Made by a program: the position numbers and the translations under genes. DNA of 64,000 bases, taken from assembly GCA_944325735.1 (NCBI GenBank), contig CALVBI010000002.1, positions 620,001-684,000 on the forward strand, given 5' to 3'. Source of the stretch: Candidatus Gastranaerophilales bacterium. Lineage in GTDB: Bacteria; Cyanobacteriota; Vampirovibrionia; Gastranaerophilales; Gastranaerophilaceae. Positions 17,306-25,962 of this stretch are shown one piece after another; positions within the stretch are counted from its first letter, which is position 1, and every line of letters begins with the position of its first letter. The notes beneath the pieces were generated by a model, which did not search any database, had not been told where the DNA came from, and saw only the letters and a list, made by a program, of their open reading frames with translations.

Positions 17306-18358
17306 ATGATGTTTAAAAATATATTCGGGACTGCAATATTAGGTTTTATAATTCTCATTGCATCAATTTTTGCGTTATTTATTAATGAACACAATTATGT
17401 TAACGCTATAAAAATAGCTAATTTCGCAGAAAAAAATGCAATTATTGTAAGCGCTAATGATTTAAACCCTTCAAATGATAATAAACTAATTTTCACGAAT
17501 GGTAGCGCCTATTCTCAAGAGCTTTTAACAGACTCTATAGTAAGAATCCCAAATGCAATAGCTCTTTTTAGAGATACTGAAATTTATCAATGGGAAGAAA
17601 TTAGAAAACATCGCGACAATAATAAAATATCATATACTTACAGAAAAACATGGAGTAAAAACCTTATAAACTCTGATAATTTTGAAAGTTCAGCATATAA
17701 AAATCCTAAAAAGATGAAATATGAACCTAAAAATATATATGCGCACAATATTGGCTTAGGGAAATTTTATTTGTCAGAAGAGATAATAAAAAATATAAAT
17801 TCTATAAGCAAAATAACTCAACTACCATATAACTCAAACTTTAAAATATATAATGGTTTTTATTTCACAGGTAATGATTATGATAACCCAAAAATCGGAG
17901 ATCAAAAACTTTCATATTCATATATTCCATCAGGAATTAAACTTTCAATCATAGCGAAGCAATCTGGGAATCACCTTGAAAATATGAACAGCAAATATGG
18001 GGATTTTTCAATTGTAATGAATGGGGAAAAAGATCTAAAAACAATGATTTCTGATTACAAAAAAAATCTCACAAATAATACTTGGTTAATAAGAGGTATT
18101 AGCTTATTATTTCTATTCTTAGGATTAAATTTAATTATACAACCAATTGTAAATTTAGGAAATACAATTCCAATATTAGGTGAGCTTACTCAAATGGCAG
18201 CATTTGCATCAACATTAATCATCACAATAGCATTAGGGACTTTAATAATATCTCTAGCTTGGCTTCTATTTAGACCAGAAATAGCTATTCCTCTAATTAT
18301 AATTTCAATATTAACAATAATTAGTTTAAAAAAAAGGAAACGAGTAATAATTAACTAA
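17306..18358 (+). CDS. TMEM43-family membrane protein
   Basis: The 350-residue protein matches the TMEM43 (PF07787) layout: an N-terminal transmembrane helix (about residues 7-25), a large non-cytoplasmic domain (about 30-265) that holds the typical LFRDTEIYQWEE stretch, and a C-terminal group of about three to four helices (about 268-345). Function in bacteria is unknown; in animals the protein is in the nuclear/ER membrane. It follows a small unrecognised gene by 21 bases. AAGGAAG precedes the ATG. Confidence 0.82.
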   Translation: MMFKNIFGTAILGFIILIASIFALFINEHNYVNAIKIANFAEKNAIIVSANDLNPSNDNKLIFTNGSAYSQELLTDSIVRIPNAIALFRDTEIYQWEEIRKHRDNNKISYTYRKTWSKNLINSDNFESSAYKNPKKMKYEPKNIYAHNIGLGKFYLSEEIIKNINSISKITQLPYNSNFKIYNGFYFTGNDYDNPKIGDQKLSYSYIPSGIKLSIIAKQSGNHLENMNSKYGDFSIVMNGEKDLKTMISDYKKNLTNNTWLIRGISLLFLFLGLNLIIQPIVNLGNTIPILGELTQMAAFASTLIITIALGTLIISLAWLLFRPEIAIPLIIISILTIISLKKRKRVIIN

Positions 18359-18360
18359 TA

Positions 18361-18389
18361 TTGACAAAATTCTCTATATCGTAAATAAT
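18361..18389 (+). promoter_or_regulatory. Promoter of the poly-C pilin-like gene
   Basis: TTGACA (18361-18366), 17 bases, AATAAT (18384-18389), followed by the AAGGAG Shine-Dalgarno and ATG at 18411. Confidence 0.6.
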
Positions 18390-18410
18390 AAAATAAAAAA
18401 GGAGTTAAAA

Positions 18411-19177
18411 ATGTTTAAACAAGAAGCTTTGAGAGTGCCCCCCCCCCGCGAAACGCTTATATAGAAACACTTTCAAAATATAACCTTAACAAATTAATAA
18501 AACACAATAATAAAAGTAATATAAAACATCTAACTAAAAAAGCGTTTACATTAGCAGAAGTATTGATCACATTAGGAATTATAGGAATAGTAGCAGCACT
18601 TACAATTCCAACATTAATGGCAAATCAAAGAAAAAAAGCTGTTGAAACAAAATTAAAAAAATTTTATACAACAATGTCTCAAGCCGTTATAATGTCTGAA
18701 ATAGAAAACGGTCCATCTTCAGAATGGGCTTTAAATCATTCTTCTTACAGCAGTTCTTTAGATTTTTATAATACTTATCTCGATAAATATTTATCTAAAG
18801 TATCAACTAAAAAAATTGCAGAAAATAGACAAGATACCATAATATATTTGTCAGATGGCACTGCATTTAAACTTGGGAATGGGGCATGCGCAGACATAAC
18901 ATTTTATATAAATAAAGAAAAAATGAATAAAATAATGACAGAACAAATCCCTGGGAAAGATTACTTTTCATTTAAAATTTGTCCCGAAAATACGGGATAC
19001 AATGGAGGGAAACCTGGAGGATTTCAGACTGCAAGCAACGGCAATTTAAGTCAAAGAATGGATCGTGATTATCTATTAGAGCACTGTAAAACACCATTTG
19101 CAGATGGGAATACATGTAGTGCACTTATTGAATTTGACGGTTGGGAAATAAAAAAAGATTATCCTCATAGATTTTGA
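18411..19177 (+). CDS. Type IV pilin-like protein, reading frame broken at a ten-C tract
   Basis: The ATG at 18411 has a strong AAGGAG Shine-Dalgarno and a TTGACA promoter, but as sequenced its frame stops at a TAG (18462-18464) after 17 codons. Just after the C-tract (18438-18447) another frame is open to 19177 and encodes a basic leader, the prepilin motif AFTLAEVLITLGIIG (with Ala rather than Gly at -1, and Glu+5), an N-terminal helix and a Cys-containing C-terminal domain ending in a WEIK..Y stretch like the other pilins here. One extra C (eleven) or two fewer (eight) joins the two frames into a single protein of about 255 residues. The gene is therefore either phase-variable, in the OFF state, or affected by a homopolymer sequencing error. 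The end overlaps the isocitrate dehydrogenase gene tail to tail by 13 bases. Confidence 0.75.
18438..18447. repeat. Homopolymer tract of ten C within the pilin-like gene
   Basis: Ten consecutive C residues in a strongly A/T-rich region; the next longest C runs I saw in this window have six. It lies at codon 10-13 of the gene, exactly where the reading frame is lost. Confidence 0.95.
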
Positions 19178-20157
19178 ACAATAGCATCTGTAAAATCTTT
19201 AGTTGAAGCAGTTCCCCCCAAATCTGCTGTAAATATCCCATTTGCTAATGTTTTAAATAAAGCTTTTTCTATTCTGTCAGCATAAGAAAATTCTCCAATG
19301 TATTTAAGCATTTCTATTGCTGAAAGCAGTAAAGCTGTAGGATTTGCTTTATTTTGTCCTTTTATATCAGGAGCAGAACCATGAACAGGTTCAAACACTG
19401 CATAATCCAAACCGATATTTGCTCCTTGCGCAACACCTAGACCACCAATCAATCCTGCGCACAAATCAGACACAATATCTCCATATAAATTTGGCAATAC
19501 TAAAACATCAAATTGAGAAGGATTTTGAACTAATTGCATACATAAATTATCAACTAAAATTTCACGTTTTTTTATTTCAGGATAATTTTCTGCAATCTTT
19601 CTGTAAGACTCTAAAAATAATCCGTCAGAAAGTTTCATAATATTGGCTTTTGTTACAACACAGACTTCCTTTCGACTATTTTTTATTGCATAATCAAATG
19701 CAAATTTACAAATTCGTTCAGAAGCTTTTCTTGTAATAACTTTTATACTTTCAGCAGTATCATTATCCACTTGTCTTTCAATTCCAGCGTACAAATCTTC
19801 AGTATTTTCTCTTACAACTACAATATCAACACTATCAAATTTTGTTTTTACATTCGGTAAATTTTTACAAGGTCTTAAATTTGCATACAAATCCAAAGCC
19901 TTACGCAATTGAACATTAACTGATCTGAATCCTTTTCCGATAGGAGTAGTAACAGGAGCCTTTAATGCGATTTTATTCTCTTTTATAGAATTTAATACCC
20001 TCTCCGGCAATGGAGTTCCTTCTTTTTCGATAACATCAGCACCAGCTGTTTGTATATCCCAATCGATTTTTAATCCTGACGCTTCGATAATTTTTACAAC
20101 TGCATCTGAAATTTCTGGTCCTATTCCATCTCCATTAATCAAAGTAATTCTTCTCAT
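19165..20157 (-). CDS. NAD-type isocitrate dehydrogenase (isocitrate/isopropylmalate dehydrogenase family)
   Basis: The 330-residue enzyme has the family start INGDGIGPEI, the substrate loop SVNVQLRKALDLYANLRP with the isocitrate-type Ser and Arg, VRENTEDLYAGIE, the TKANIMKLSDGLF lysine block, the metal-binding Asp in NLYGDIVSDLCAGL and the NAD loop EPVHGSAPDI. The SVN..LRK substrate loop favours isocitrate (oxidative decarboxylation to 2-oxoglutarate) over isopropylmalate, and the short length suits the NAD-dependent form. Homoisocitrate cannot be excluded. No leu or aco gene is beside it. Its 3' end overlaps the pilin-like gene by 13 bases. Confidence 0.87.
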   Translation of the reverse strand: MRRITLINGDGIGPEISDAVVKIIEASGLKIDWDIQTAGADVIEKEGTPLPERVLNSIKENKIALKAPVTTPIGKGFRSVNVQLRKALDLYANLRPCKNLPNVKTKFDSVDIVVVRENTEDLYAGIERQVDNDTAESIKVITRKASERICKFAFDYAIKNSRKEVCVVTKANIMKLSDGLFLESYRKIAENYPEIKKREILVDNLCMQLVQNPSQFDVLVLPNLYGDIVSDLCAGLIGGLGVAQGANIGLDYAVFEPVHGSAPDIKGQNKANPTALLLSAIEMLKYIGEFSYADRIEKALFKTLANGIFTADLGGTASTKDFTDAIVQNL

Positions 20158-20322
20158 TATACCCTCAAAATATTCTGTAAAAACTTATAGAAAAATTATA
20201 CAACTAATGAAAATATTATCAAATGTTAACATAACTTAACAATATATAAAAAAAAAGCAATATTAAATCATAAAAATTTTTTATGTAATTAAGGTAGGTT
20301 ATAAAAAGTTAAGTAGGTTAAA

Positions 20323-21225
20323 ATGAACATCGGATCTATTGCATCAAAAGGATGGAATTATATTCAACGTGCAGGCAGAATTTATCCAGATTTCGTAATG
20401 GGAACAGGTAATGAAGCCTTTACTCAGGTTATGAGAAGCACAATAAAAAATAGAGCTGCAAACGGACAAACATACATGCAATCTGTATGGTCTGGTATTA
20501 AAGATGGTGCCAGAGCTGCAGAAAGACATAATAATATTTTAAACAAACAACAAGGTGGTTTTTGGAAAAGCACATGGCACGCACTAAAAACAACTCCTAA
20601 GAAAATTGCTCAAGGCTGGAGAGTTGGTGGAAGACTTGCAGATCGTGCAGGCAAAACAGGATTATCAAAAATCTGGTCACAATTTAAAGGTTCTCTAACC
20701 GGCATAGGGAAAAGAATGCCTTTAATATTCTCGTTAATGGTTGTATTACCAGAACTTCCAAATATATTTTCTGCATTTAAAGATAAAGGATTAGTTGGAG
20801 GTGTTGCAGAAACAGGGAAAACAGCTCTTAGATTAGGAGCAGGTATGACAGCTGCAGCAATTGGACAAGCATTAATTCCAATCCCAATTTTAGGCGGTAT
20901 CGTAGGTTATATGGCTGGTGATTGGTTAATGAGTAAATTTACAGGCAAAAGCCATTCTGAAAAGAAAGCAGAATTAGAAGAAGCTCAGCAACAACAAATT
21001 GCACAACAACAAGCAATGATGCAACAATACAATACAAATCCATTCGGAACTAATACAAATCCAACAACAGTACAACCACAATTTAATATTCCAAAACCAA
21101 CAATGACACCAGAACAACTTATGGCTATGAAGCAAATGTTATACAATAACAGTATGGCAAATCCTATGGATCAAGACTTTATGGCAATGACATCAGGAAT
21201 GAACAGATTAAATTATTTAGGATAA
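20323..21225 (+). CDS. Lineage-specific protein with glycine-zipper membrane segment, copy 1
   Basis: No named family. The 300-residue protein has a basic, helical N-terminal part (1-125), a hydrophobic segment LIFSLMVVLPELPNIFSAF (about 130-148), then GGVAETGKTALRLGAGM and a Gly/Ala-rich segment ending GGIVGYMAGDWLMSKFTGKS (about 160-210), then a Gln/Asn-rich tail. The next gene has the same order: hydrophobic PE(L/I) segment, Gly-rich zipper, GKS.SEK. The two genes also share an upstream AAAAAAAGCAAT...AAAAATTTTT block, so they look like a tandem duplication. No signal peptide is present. Membrane insertion without a leader is typical of some toxins and phage-like proteins but no direct evidence exists here. 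Confidence 0.75.
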   Translation: MNIGSIASKGWNYIQRAGRIYPDFVMGTGNEAFTQVMRSTIKNRAANGQTYMQSVWSGIKDGARAAERHNNILNKQQGGFWKSTWHALKTTPKKIAQGWRVGGRLADRAGKTGLSKIWSQFKGSLTGIGKRMPLIFSLMVVLPELPNIFSAFKDKGLVGGVAETGKTALRLGAGMTAAAIGQALIPIPILGGIVGYMAGDWLMSKFTGKSHSEKKAELEEAQQQQIAQQQAMMQQYNTNPFGTNTNPTTVQPQFNIPKPTMTPEQLMAMKQMLYNNSMANPMDQDFMAMTSGMNRLNYLG

Positions 21226-21254
21226 AAAGCGATGATCATTAAATCATCGCTTTA
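21224..21254 (+). terminator. Intrinsic terminator between the two glycine-zipper genes
   Basis: AAAGCGATGAT and ATCATCGCTTT pair over a short CATTAA loop, followed by a T/A stretch. Confidence 0.8.
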
Positions 21255-21340
21255 ATAATTCTTAATAAAAAAAGCAATTTTTAAACAAAAAAATTTTTAT
21301 ATATAATACGGGGATTAATTTATAGGAGACAAACGGATTT

Positions 21341-22822
21341 ATGACTGGTCCGGTAAATAAAGATTATTATAGATTAGCAAGCTATGCAACAGGCGCTCAA
21401 ATCAACCATAACCCATTTGGAGTACAAGAGTTGCAATCTCAATTACTTTTTGCCGGCGGAACAATGGCTCTTCCGATTGCTTTTAAAGCAGGCAAAGCTG
21501 CTTTATGGACTGCACCTCAATGGGCATACAAAAACTTTGGCAACTATACATCTGCTTGGCAAGAATTAATGGCAAAAAATAAAGCCTCAAAAGATGCTAT
21601 TAATTATCTAAAAGGTAATAATATTTTTGAAACAATAAACAACAGAAGCAACTATAATTCATTATTAGAACTAGAAAAAAACTTAAAAACAGCTCCTGAT
21701 TACAGAACTTGGTCAACGCTGAAAACAGAAGCTGCAAGAAAAAAATTCATTAATGAAGGAAGAAAAGCAAAATATTATGATGAAGCTCGCAAATTAATAG
21801 AAGAAGCTAAAACAAGAAAATTAACAGGCAAAGAATTAAAAGCACATCTAAAAAAAGTAGATGAAGCAATTGCAAAAGCTGATTTAGCAGTACACAAAGC
21901 TATTACCTCAGGAGAAATCAAACCTGCAACTTTAAGAGGAAAAGCTTGGGCTGGTGTAAAAAAATATACAGGATATGATGCCGTAAATGGGGCATTAAAA
22001 AAAGGAGCAACAAGCTCAAATAAAGTTGTGAGAAACCTTGCAAAAGGTGCTAAAGGCGGCGGACTTGCAACAGCAGCAATCGGGCTTGCAATTGAAACAC
22101 CTGAAATAATCGAAACATATAAAAAATGTGGAGCAGGAAAAGGTACAAAACAACTAGCTAAAACAACAGCAGTTGTCGCTGCTGAAGGTGTAGGCTACGC
22201 AGTTGGAGCAAAAGTCGGAGCAATTGCAGGTGCAAAAGTCGGAGCTACAATCGGAACTTGTATAGGTGGTCCTGTAGGAACAGCTATAGGTGGTGCTGTT
22301 GGTGCTCTAATTGGAGTTGGAACAGGTATTCTATGCAGCTGGGCAGCAGGTAAAGGTGCTAAAGCAATGGTTGGGAAATCTGAACTTGAAAAACAGAAAG
22401 AACAAGAAGCTAGAAAACTTGCAAAAGATGCAATTAAATCAGAAGAAGGCAAAGAAAAATTACTTTCTAAAGTTGAAGAAAAATCAAAAGAAGAAGGCGG
22501 TTGCACAGACGACAAAGTAATTGCAGCATATGAAAAATTAACAAATGATAAAGAAGAAATGATTGCAGAAACTGAAACTGTAACAGAAACTAAAACAACA
22601 AAAAAAGAATCAGATAAATCAAAATATATAAAAGAAAACAATTATTCAGATATTCTAAACAAACTAAATATGCTAGCATCAGGAAATTACAACAACAATA
22701 TATTTACAAACCCAATTTACAACAATTCATATTCACAATTTACTATGCCAAATATGTTTGGCTTGAATATGTTTAACACTTATAATCCATATAATATTAA
22801 TGGATTTGGAATGATTGCATAG
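21341..22822 (+). CDS. Lineage-specific protein with glycine-zipper membrane segment, copy 2
   Basis: The 493-residue protein is not recognised. A helical N-terminal half (about 1-225, Lys/Ala-rich, with probable coiled-coil at 145-190) leads to a hydrophobic segment (about 235-260) and a long glycine zipper (about 275-345) with repeats such as AKVGAIAGAKVGATIG and GGPVGTAIGGAVGALIG. A charged stretch GKSELEKQKEQEARKL follows, then Thr/Lys/Glu-rich sequence and an Asn/Tyr/Phe-rich tail. It is a paralogue of the preceding gene in the zipper part. A TATAAT at 21302-21307 is the likely -10; GGAG is 12 bases before the ATG, which is a long spacing. Possible roles are membrane pore or surface assembly; this is speculation. 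Confidence 0.75.
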   Translation: MTGPVNKDYYRLASYATGAQINHNPFGVQELQSQLLFAGGTMALPIAFKAGKAALWTAPQWAYKNFGNYTSAWQELMAKNKASKDAINYLKGNNIFETINNRSNYNSLLELEKNLKTAPDYRTWSTLKTEAARKKFINEGRKAKYYDEARKLIEEAKTRKLTGKELKAHLKKVDEAIAKADLAVHKAITSGEIKPATLRGKAWAGVKKYTGYDAVNGALKKGATSSNKVVRNLAKGAKGGGLATAAIGLAIETPEIIETYKKCGAGKGTKQLAKTTAVVAAEGVGYAVGAKVGAIAGAKVGATIGTCIGGPVGTAIGGAVGALIGVGTGILCSWAAGKGAKAMVGKSELEKQKEQEARKLAKDAIKSEEGKEKLLSKVEEKSKEEGGCTDDKVIAAYEKLTNDKEEMIAETETVTETKTTKKESDKSKYIKENNYSDILNKLNMLASGNYNNNIFTNPIYNNSYSQFTMPNMFGLNMFNTYNPYNINGFGMIA

Positions 22823-22855
22823 CAAAAAGACCGTTTGAAAAACGGCCTTTTTGCT
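22821..22855 (+). terminator. Strong intrinsic terminator
   Basis: AGCAAAAAG-CCGTTT and AACGG-CTTTTTGCT form a long stem around a GAAA loop. It ends the glycine-zipper gene and sits just beside the end of the small leftward gene at 22858. Confidence 0.9.
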
Positions 22856-22857
22856 AA

Positions 22858-23031
22858 TTAAAGAGATTGTACGTTAAAATCGCGTTCGGATCTGCTTGAC
22901 GTACATTCTAAAATATTTTTAATAAAACGTTCGATAGTTGATTCCATTGAAGAGATTTCTTCTTTCAATGCTTTGTAACTCTCCTCCCTTATATCTTTAA
23001 GGGCATTTTCAAAAATTTCATCATGATACAT
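22858..23031 (-). CDS. 57-residue acidic helical protein
   Basis: This short gene reads MYHDEIFENALKDIREE at its start and ends DFNVQSL. AGGAG lies 8 bases before the ATG. The product is highly charged, probably one long amphipathic helix, with a single Cys. It is not recognised. The reading frame is well formed (57 codons and TAA), the only gene-like content of the 413-base space between 22822 and 23236, and uses normal codons; a real gene is likely but not certain. The remaining bases (23032-23235) are A/T-rich leader sequence, with TTGTTACAAAA at about 23161. Confidence 0.6.
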   Translation of the reverse strand: MYHDEIFENALKDIREESYKALKEEISSMESTIERFIKNILECTSSRSERDFNVQSL

Positions 23032-23235
23032 GACACATCTCCTATTTTCATTAATACCTTTGTAGACTTCAACAAGTAATTTGTTTGATTACCGCAAAGG
23101 CTACTTCACATATTCCCATAACGGAACTTTTTGGAACATTCTTTAATAAATTTTATAATATTGTTACAAAATTTATTATTCTTACAAAATAAATTTACTT
23201 TAGGGTAAAATATTAAAATACATAGAGGGAATAGA

Positions 23236-24072
23236 ATGGCTACTGATTTTCTAACAAGTTATGATTATTATTCAAGCAGACGTGATATGGAAGTTATATC
23301 AAACATCGTAGAATCTTTAAAAAAGATTCTAGAAGAAGATAAATTACAACCGCAACCGTTATTTTTAAAAACGTCTGAAAATCTTATTCTTAATATCGCA
23401 AGAAAAGTCGTACAAGAAAAAAAGAAAACTTTTTTAATTGGGATTACAGGAGAAAGTGCATCTGGAAAAACTGTTTTTGTTGATAATACTATTAAAGCTT
23501 GCGTAAAAGAAAAAAAAGAAGGAATATATACAGTTATTCGCTGTGATGATTATTATAAAGATACTTCTAAAGAACTTCAAGAAGCAGGAAGTTATGAAGC
23601 TTTATTTAAAACAGGATTTAGTTTTGACACCCCTGATGTAATTGATTTAGAGTTAATGAAAAAACATCTAATGAAACTTAAATCAGGAGTACAAATTACA
23701 TCTCCAAAATATGATTTTGTAACTTGCGTATCAGATCCTAACGGAGATATTAAAAAACCAGCTAAAGTTGTATTAACCGAAGGTCTATACGTATTAAATG
23801 AAGGCGTTAGAGATATTATGGACGTAAAAGTCTATGTATTTACACCATTAGAAGTTATAAAAGAAAGATGGTATAAAAGAGCTGCTCTAAGAGGTAAAAC
23901 AGGAACTGCTGCAGATCTTCAATTCCAAGATGTAAATAGAACTGCTCAAAAATACATAAGACCTGCTTATCAAATCTCTGATGCAGTAATAAATGGTATG
24001 GTATCCCAAGAATACATTCAAGAAATTACTGATAAAATATTTAATACACTTAAAAATATTGTTGAATATTAA
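23236..24072 (+). CDS. Uridine kinase-like P-loop kinase
   Basis: The 278-residue protein has Walker A GITGESASGKT (about residues 69-79), RCDDYYKD, the acidic FDTPDVIDL block and PTEGLYVLNE-like LTEGLYVLNEGV, all typical of the uridine kinase/phosphoribulokinase family. The N-terminal 65 residues are an extra helical extension relative to Udk. The most likely reaction is phosphorylation of uridine/cytidine with ATP or GTP. A phosphoribulokinase role is less likely given the short length. It ends at a two-way terminator and has TTGTTACAAAA about 75 bases upstream. Confidence 0.82.
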   Translation: MATDFLTSYDYYSSRRDMEVISNIVESLKKILEEDKLQPQPLFLKTSENLILNIARKVVQEKKKTFLIGITGESASGKTVFVDNTIKACVKEKKEGIYTVIRCDDYYKDTSKELQEAGSYEALFKTGFSFDTPDVIDLELMKKHLMKLKSGVQITSPKYDFVTCVSDPNGDIKKPAKVVLTEGLYVLNEGVRDIMDVKVYVFTPLEVIKERWYKRAALRGKTGTAADLQFQDVNRTAQKYIRPAYQISDAVINGMVSQEYIQEITDKIFNTLKNIVEY

Positions 24073-24104
24073 AAAAAAAGCCCTTGTAAAAAGGGCTTTT
24101 TTTT
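24072..24104. terminator. Two-way terminator after the uridine kinase-like gene
   Basis: AAAAAAAGCCCTT-GTAA-AAGGGCTTTTTTTT between convergent genes. Confidence 0.92.
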
Positions 24105-24106
24105 AA

Positions 24107-24469
24107 TTAATGACCACAAGATGTGCATCTTGGCTGAACAGGTGCAATATAAATTTCATCACAAGTGTTACAAGTTGGCTCTGCAAATGCTTTTTTACAA
24201 GTTGGACATTTATTCATTTGAACAGGTGCACACTCATCACATTTTTTTACTTTTTTAATTTTACACTTATTGCAGTTTTTAAACCCCTTAAATGGATTCA
24301 AGCTAAATGAATAGTTGTTTTCGGCTTCATTTACATAAGTCACAGGATTCAAATATCCAATATAAGGCATTGGATTTAAATTCTGCATACAATTACAAGC
24401 TGCAAATACACCTTGAGAAGATAATGCCAAAGCGCCAATAAGCACTAAAGAAATACATAAATTTTTCAT
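24107..24469 (-). CDS. Secreted cysteine-rich protein
   Basis: The 120-residue protein has a classic signal peptide (MKNLCISLVLIGALALSSQGVFA, cleavage after AFA-type FAA at about 23). The mature part carries CxC and five CxxC pairs: CNC, CNKC, CDEC, CPTC, CNTC and CTSC, spread over the C-terminal 60 residues with Lys-rich spacers. This is like a zinc-ribbon or heavy-metal-binding array, but outside the cytoplasm it may instead form disulfides. I do not recognise a family. GGGAG precedes the ATG. Confidence 0.8.
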   Translation of the reverse strand: MKNLCISLVLIGALALSSQGVFAACNCMQNLNPMPYIGYLNPVTYVNEAENNYSFSLNPFKGFKNCNKCKIKKVKKCDECAPVQMNKCPTCKKAFAEPTCNTCDEIYIAPVQPRCTSCGH

Positions 24470-24596
24470 AAAATACTCCCATATAATTCTAATATCCGTA
24501 AAAATTAATTTACATATTAATTTTAAACTTTATGAAAAAATTTACTATACCCAACTTGATAACTAATCTAAGCAAATAGGACTAATAAAAATTATT

Positions 24597-24632
24597 AAAA
24601 AAATAAGGATTGAGAATAAACTCAATCCTTAT
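24597..24632 (-). terminator. Intrinsic terminator of the SLH-protein gene
   Basis: On the minus strand AAGGATTGAG-TTTATT-CTCAATCCTT is followed by ATTTTTTT. Confidence 0.9.
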
Positions 24633-24658
24633 CTTCTTTTAAAGTTTACTAATATAAA

Positions 24659-25918
24659 TTATTTTGAAATAACAGCATCGTCAAGTAAAATTACATAAAT
24701 ATTTTCACCCGCTTTTGCATGGTATTGAAGACCAGGAGTAACTAATCCTGTAACTAAACCAACTGCAGCACCAACTGGAGTACCAATTGCAACACCTGTA
24801 CCGATGTTAGCTGGGTTTGGAATAAATGCGAAACCAACACCTGCGCCAGTACCAACCGCTGCACCTGCTGCTGTACACAATAATAATTTACCTGTCGTCA
24901 TCCAAGGACCTTCTTTTAAAGAATAATCTTTAGAGAATGGTTTAGCATTAAATGCTAACTCTTTACCGCTAGGTAAAATAATTTTTGTTAATTGAGGATA
25001 AACTCTTGCATTCTTATTGAATTTCTTTGGAGGTTGAATTTCATTAATTTGCGCAACAAATTTAGTGCCTGCTGGAATTATAAGAGTTCCTTCTTCTGTA
25101 CAAATATCTTTGTCTGCAAGAAATGTAACAACATCACCAGCTTTGTGTTCTTCAGATTTAAATTTATCTTCAAATGCAACAACTAATACGTTACCTTGAT
25201 TAATAGTGCTTTGAATATTATTGATTGCGACCTCATTATTAGGAGCTTTTCTTGTAACATCAAGGTGTTCAATTCTTGTTGTTCCAATATACTCTTGTTT
25301 TACTAAATCCAATTTTTCTTTCAATCTAGCTAACAATACAGCTGCTTCTGCTCTTGATAAATTATCATTTGGTCTTAATTCTCTTGAATCAGGATAATTT
25401 ACATAGATACCGTAATTAATTGTTTTAGCATAAACTTTTTTAGCCCAAGCAGGAATTGCTGCTGCATCCTTGAATTGATTTAGGACTGATGTATCAGCAT
25501 CCATATCTTTTGTAATGTGGCTAATTACAGATTGAGCTTCAGATCTCAATACTGTATTATTAGGTTTGAAAGTACCATCCGGATAACCATAAACAAGACC
25601 TAATTGTTGTGAACGTAATATGTTGTCGTAATTTGGATTTGAAGATTGAACATCTTTAAATTTGTTAGAAATTGTTACATTCAAATTTTCATCTGACAAA
25701 ACTTTTAATAAAGCATTCACAAATTCAACTCGGGTCATATTACCTTCAGGATTAAAACGATTTCCTGACAAAGTCATAATATTGTTATCTACAACAATAT
25801 TAATTTCTTTGCTAGCCCAATAATTTTGGCTAACATCTGCAATTGATGCAGCTAATGCAGGTATAGCATTAAATGCTAATAAACACAACGCCATTACCCC
25901 AGAAACAAATTTTTTCAT
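24659..25918 (-). CDS. S-layer homology (SLH) domain protein with glycine-zipper C-terminal part
   Basis: The 419-residue secreted protein has a signal peptide (about 1-23) and three SLH repeats (about 25-78, 86-140, 145-205) with FNPEGNMTRVEFVNALL, YPDGTFKPNNTVLRSEA and LRPNDNLSRAEAAVLLARL motifs. SLH repeats bind pyruvylated cell-wall polymer, or in cyanobacteria join outer membrane to wall. The C-terminal half (about 225-415) has a beta region and a Gly-rich hydrophobic stretch (about 350-395). It is not an OprB-type porin by sequence. It stands alone with its own promoter and terminator, and a 14-base palindrome in the leader. Confidence 0.9.
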   Translation of the reverse strand: MKKFVSGVMALCLLAFNAIPALAASIADVSQNYWASKEINIVVDNNIMTLSGNRFNPEGNMTRVEFVNALLKVLSDENLNVTISNKFKDVQSSNPNYDNILRSQQLGLVYGYPDGTFKPNNTVLRSEAQSVISHITKDMDADTSVLNQFKDAAAIPAWAKKVYAKTINYGIYVNYPDSRELRPNDNLSRAEAAVLLARLKEKLDLVKQEYIGTTRIEHLDVTRKAPNNEVAINNIQSTINQGNVLVVAFEDKFKSEEHKAGDVVTFLADKDICTEEGTLIIPAGTKFVAQINEIQPPKKFNKNARVYPQLTKIILPSGKELAFNAKPFSKDYSLKEGPWMTTGKLLLCTAAGAAVGTGAGVGFAFIPNPANIGTGVAIGTPVGAAVGLVTGLVTPGLQYHAKAGENIYVILLDDAVISK

Positions 25919-25934
25919 TTTCTTACTTCCTCAT

Positions 25935-25948
25935 GTTTACTAGTAAAC
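25935..25948. promoter_or_regulatory. Perfect palindrome in the SLH-gene leader
   Basis: GTTTACTAGTAAAC is a perfect 14-base palindrome between the -10 and the Shine-Dalgarno of the SLH gene. Its place suits a repressor operator; the binding protein is unknown. Confidence 0.5.
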
Positions 25949-25962
25949 CTTTTTTGTGTAAA

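Noticed and set aside
22195-22641. A 148-residue Ser/Pro-rich reading frame opposite the glycine-zipper gene
   Set aside because: It is the mirror of Gly/Ala-rich coding sequence and lacks a ribosome site.
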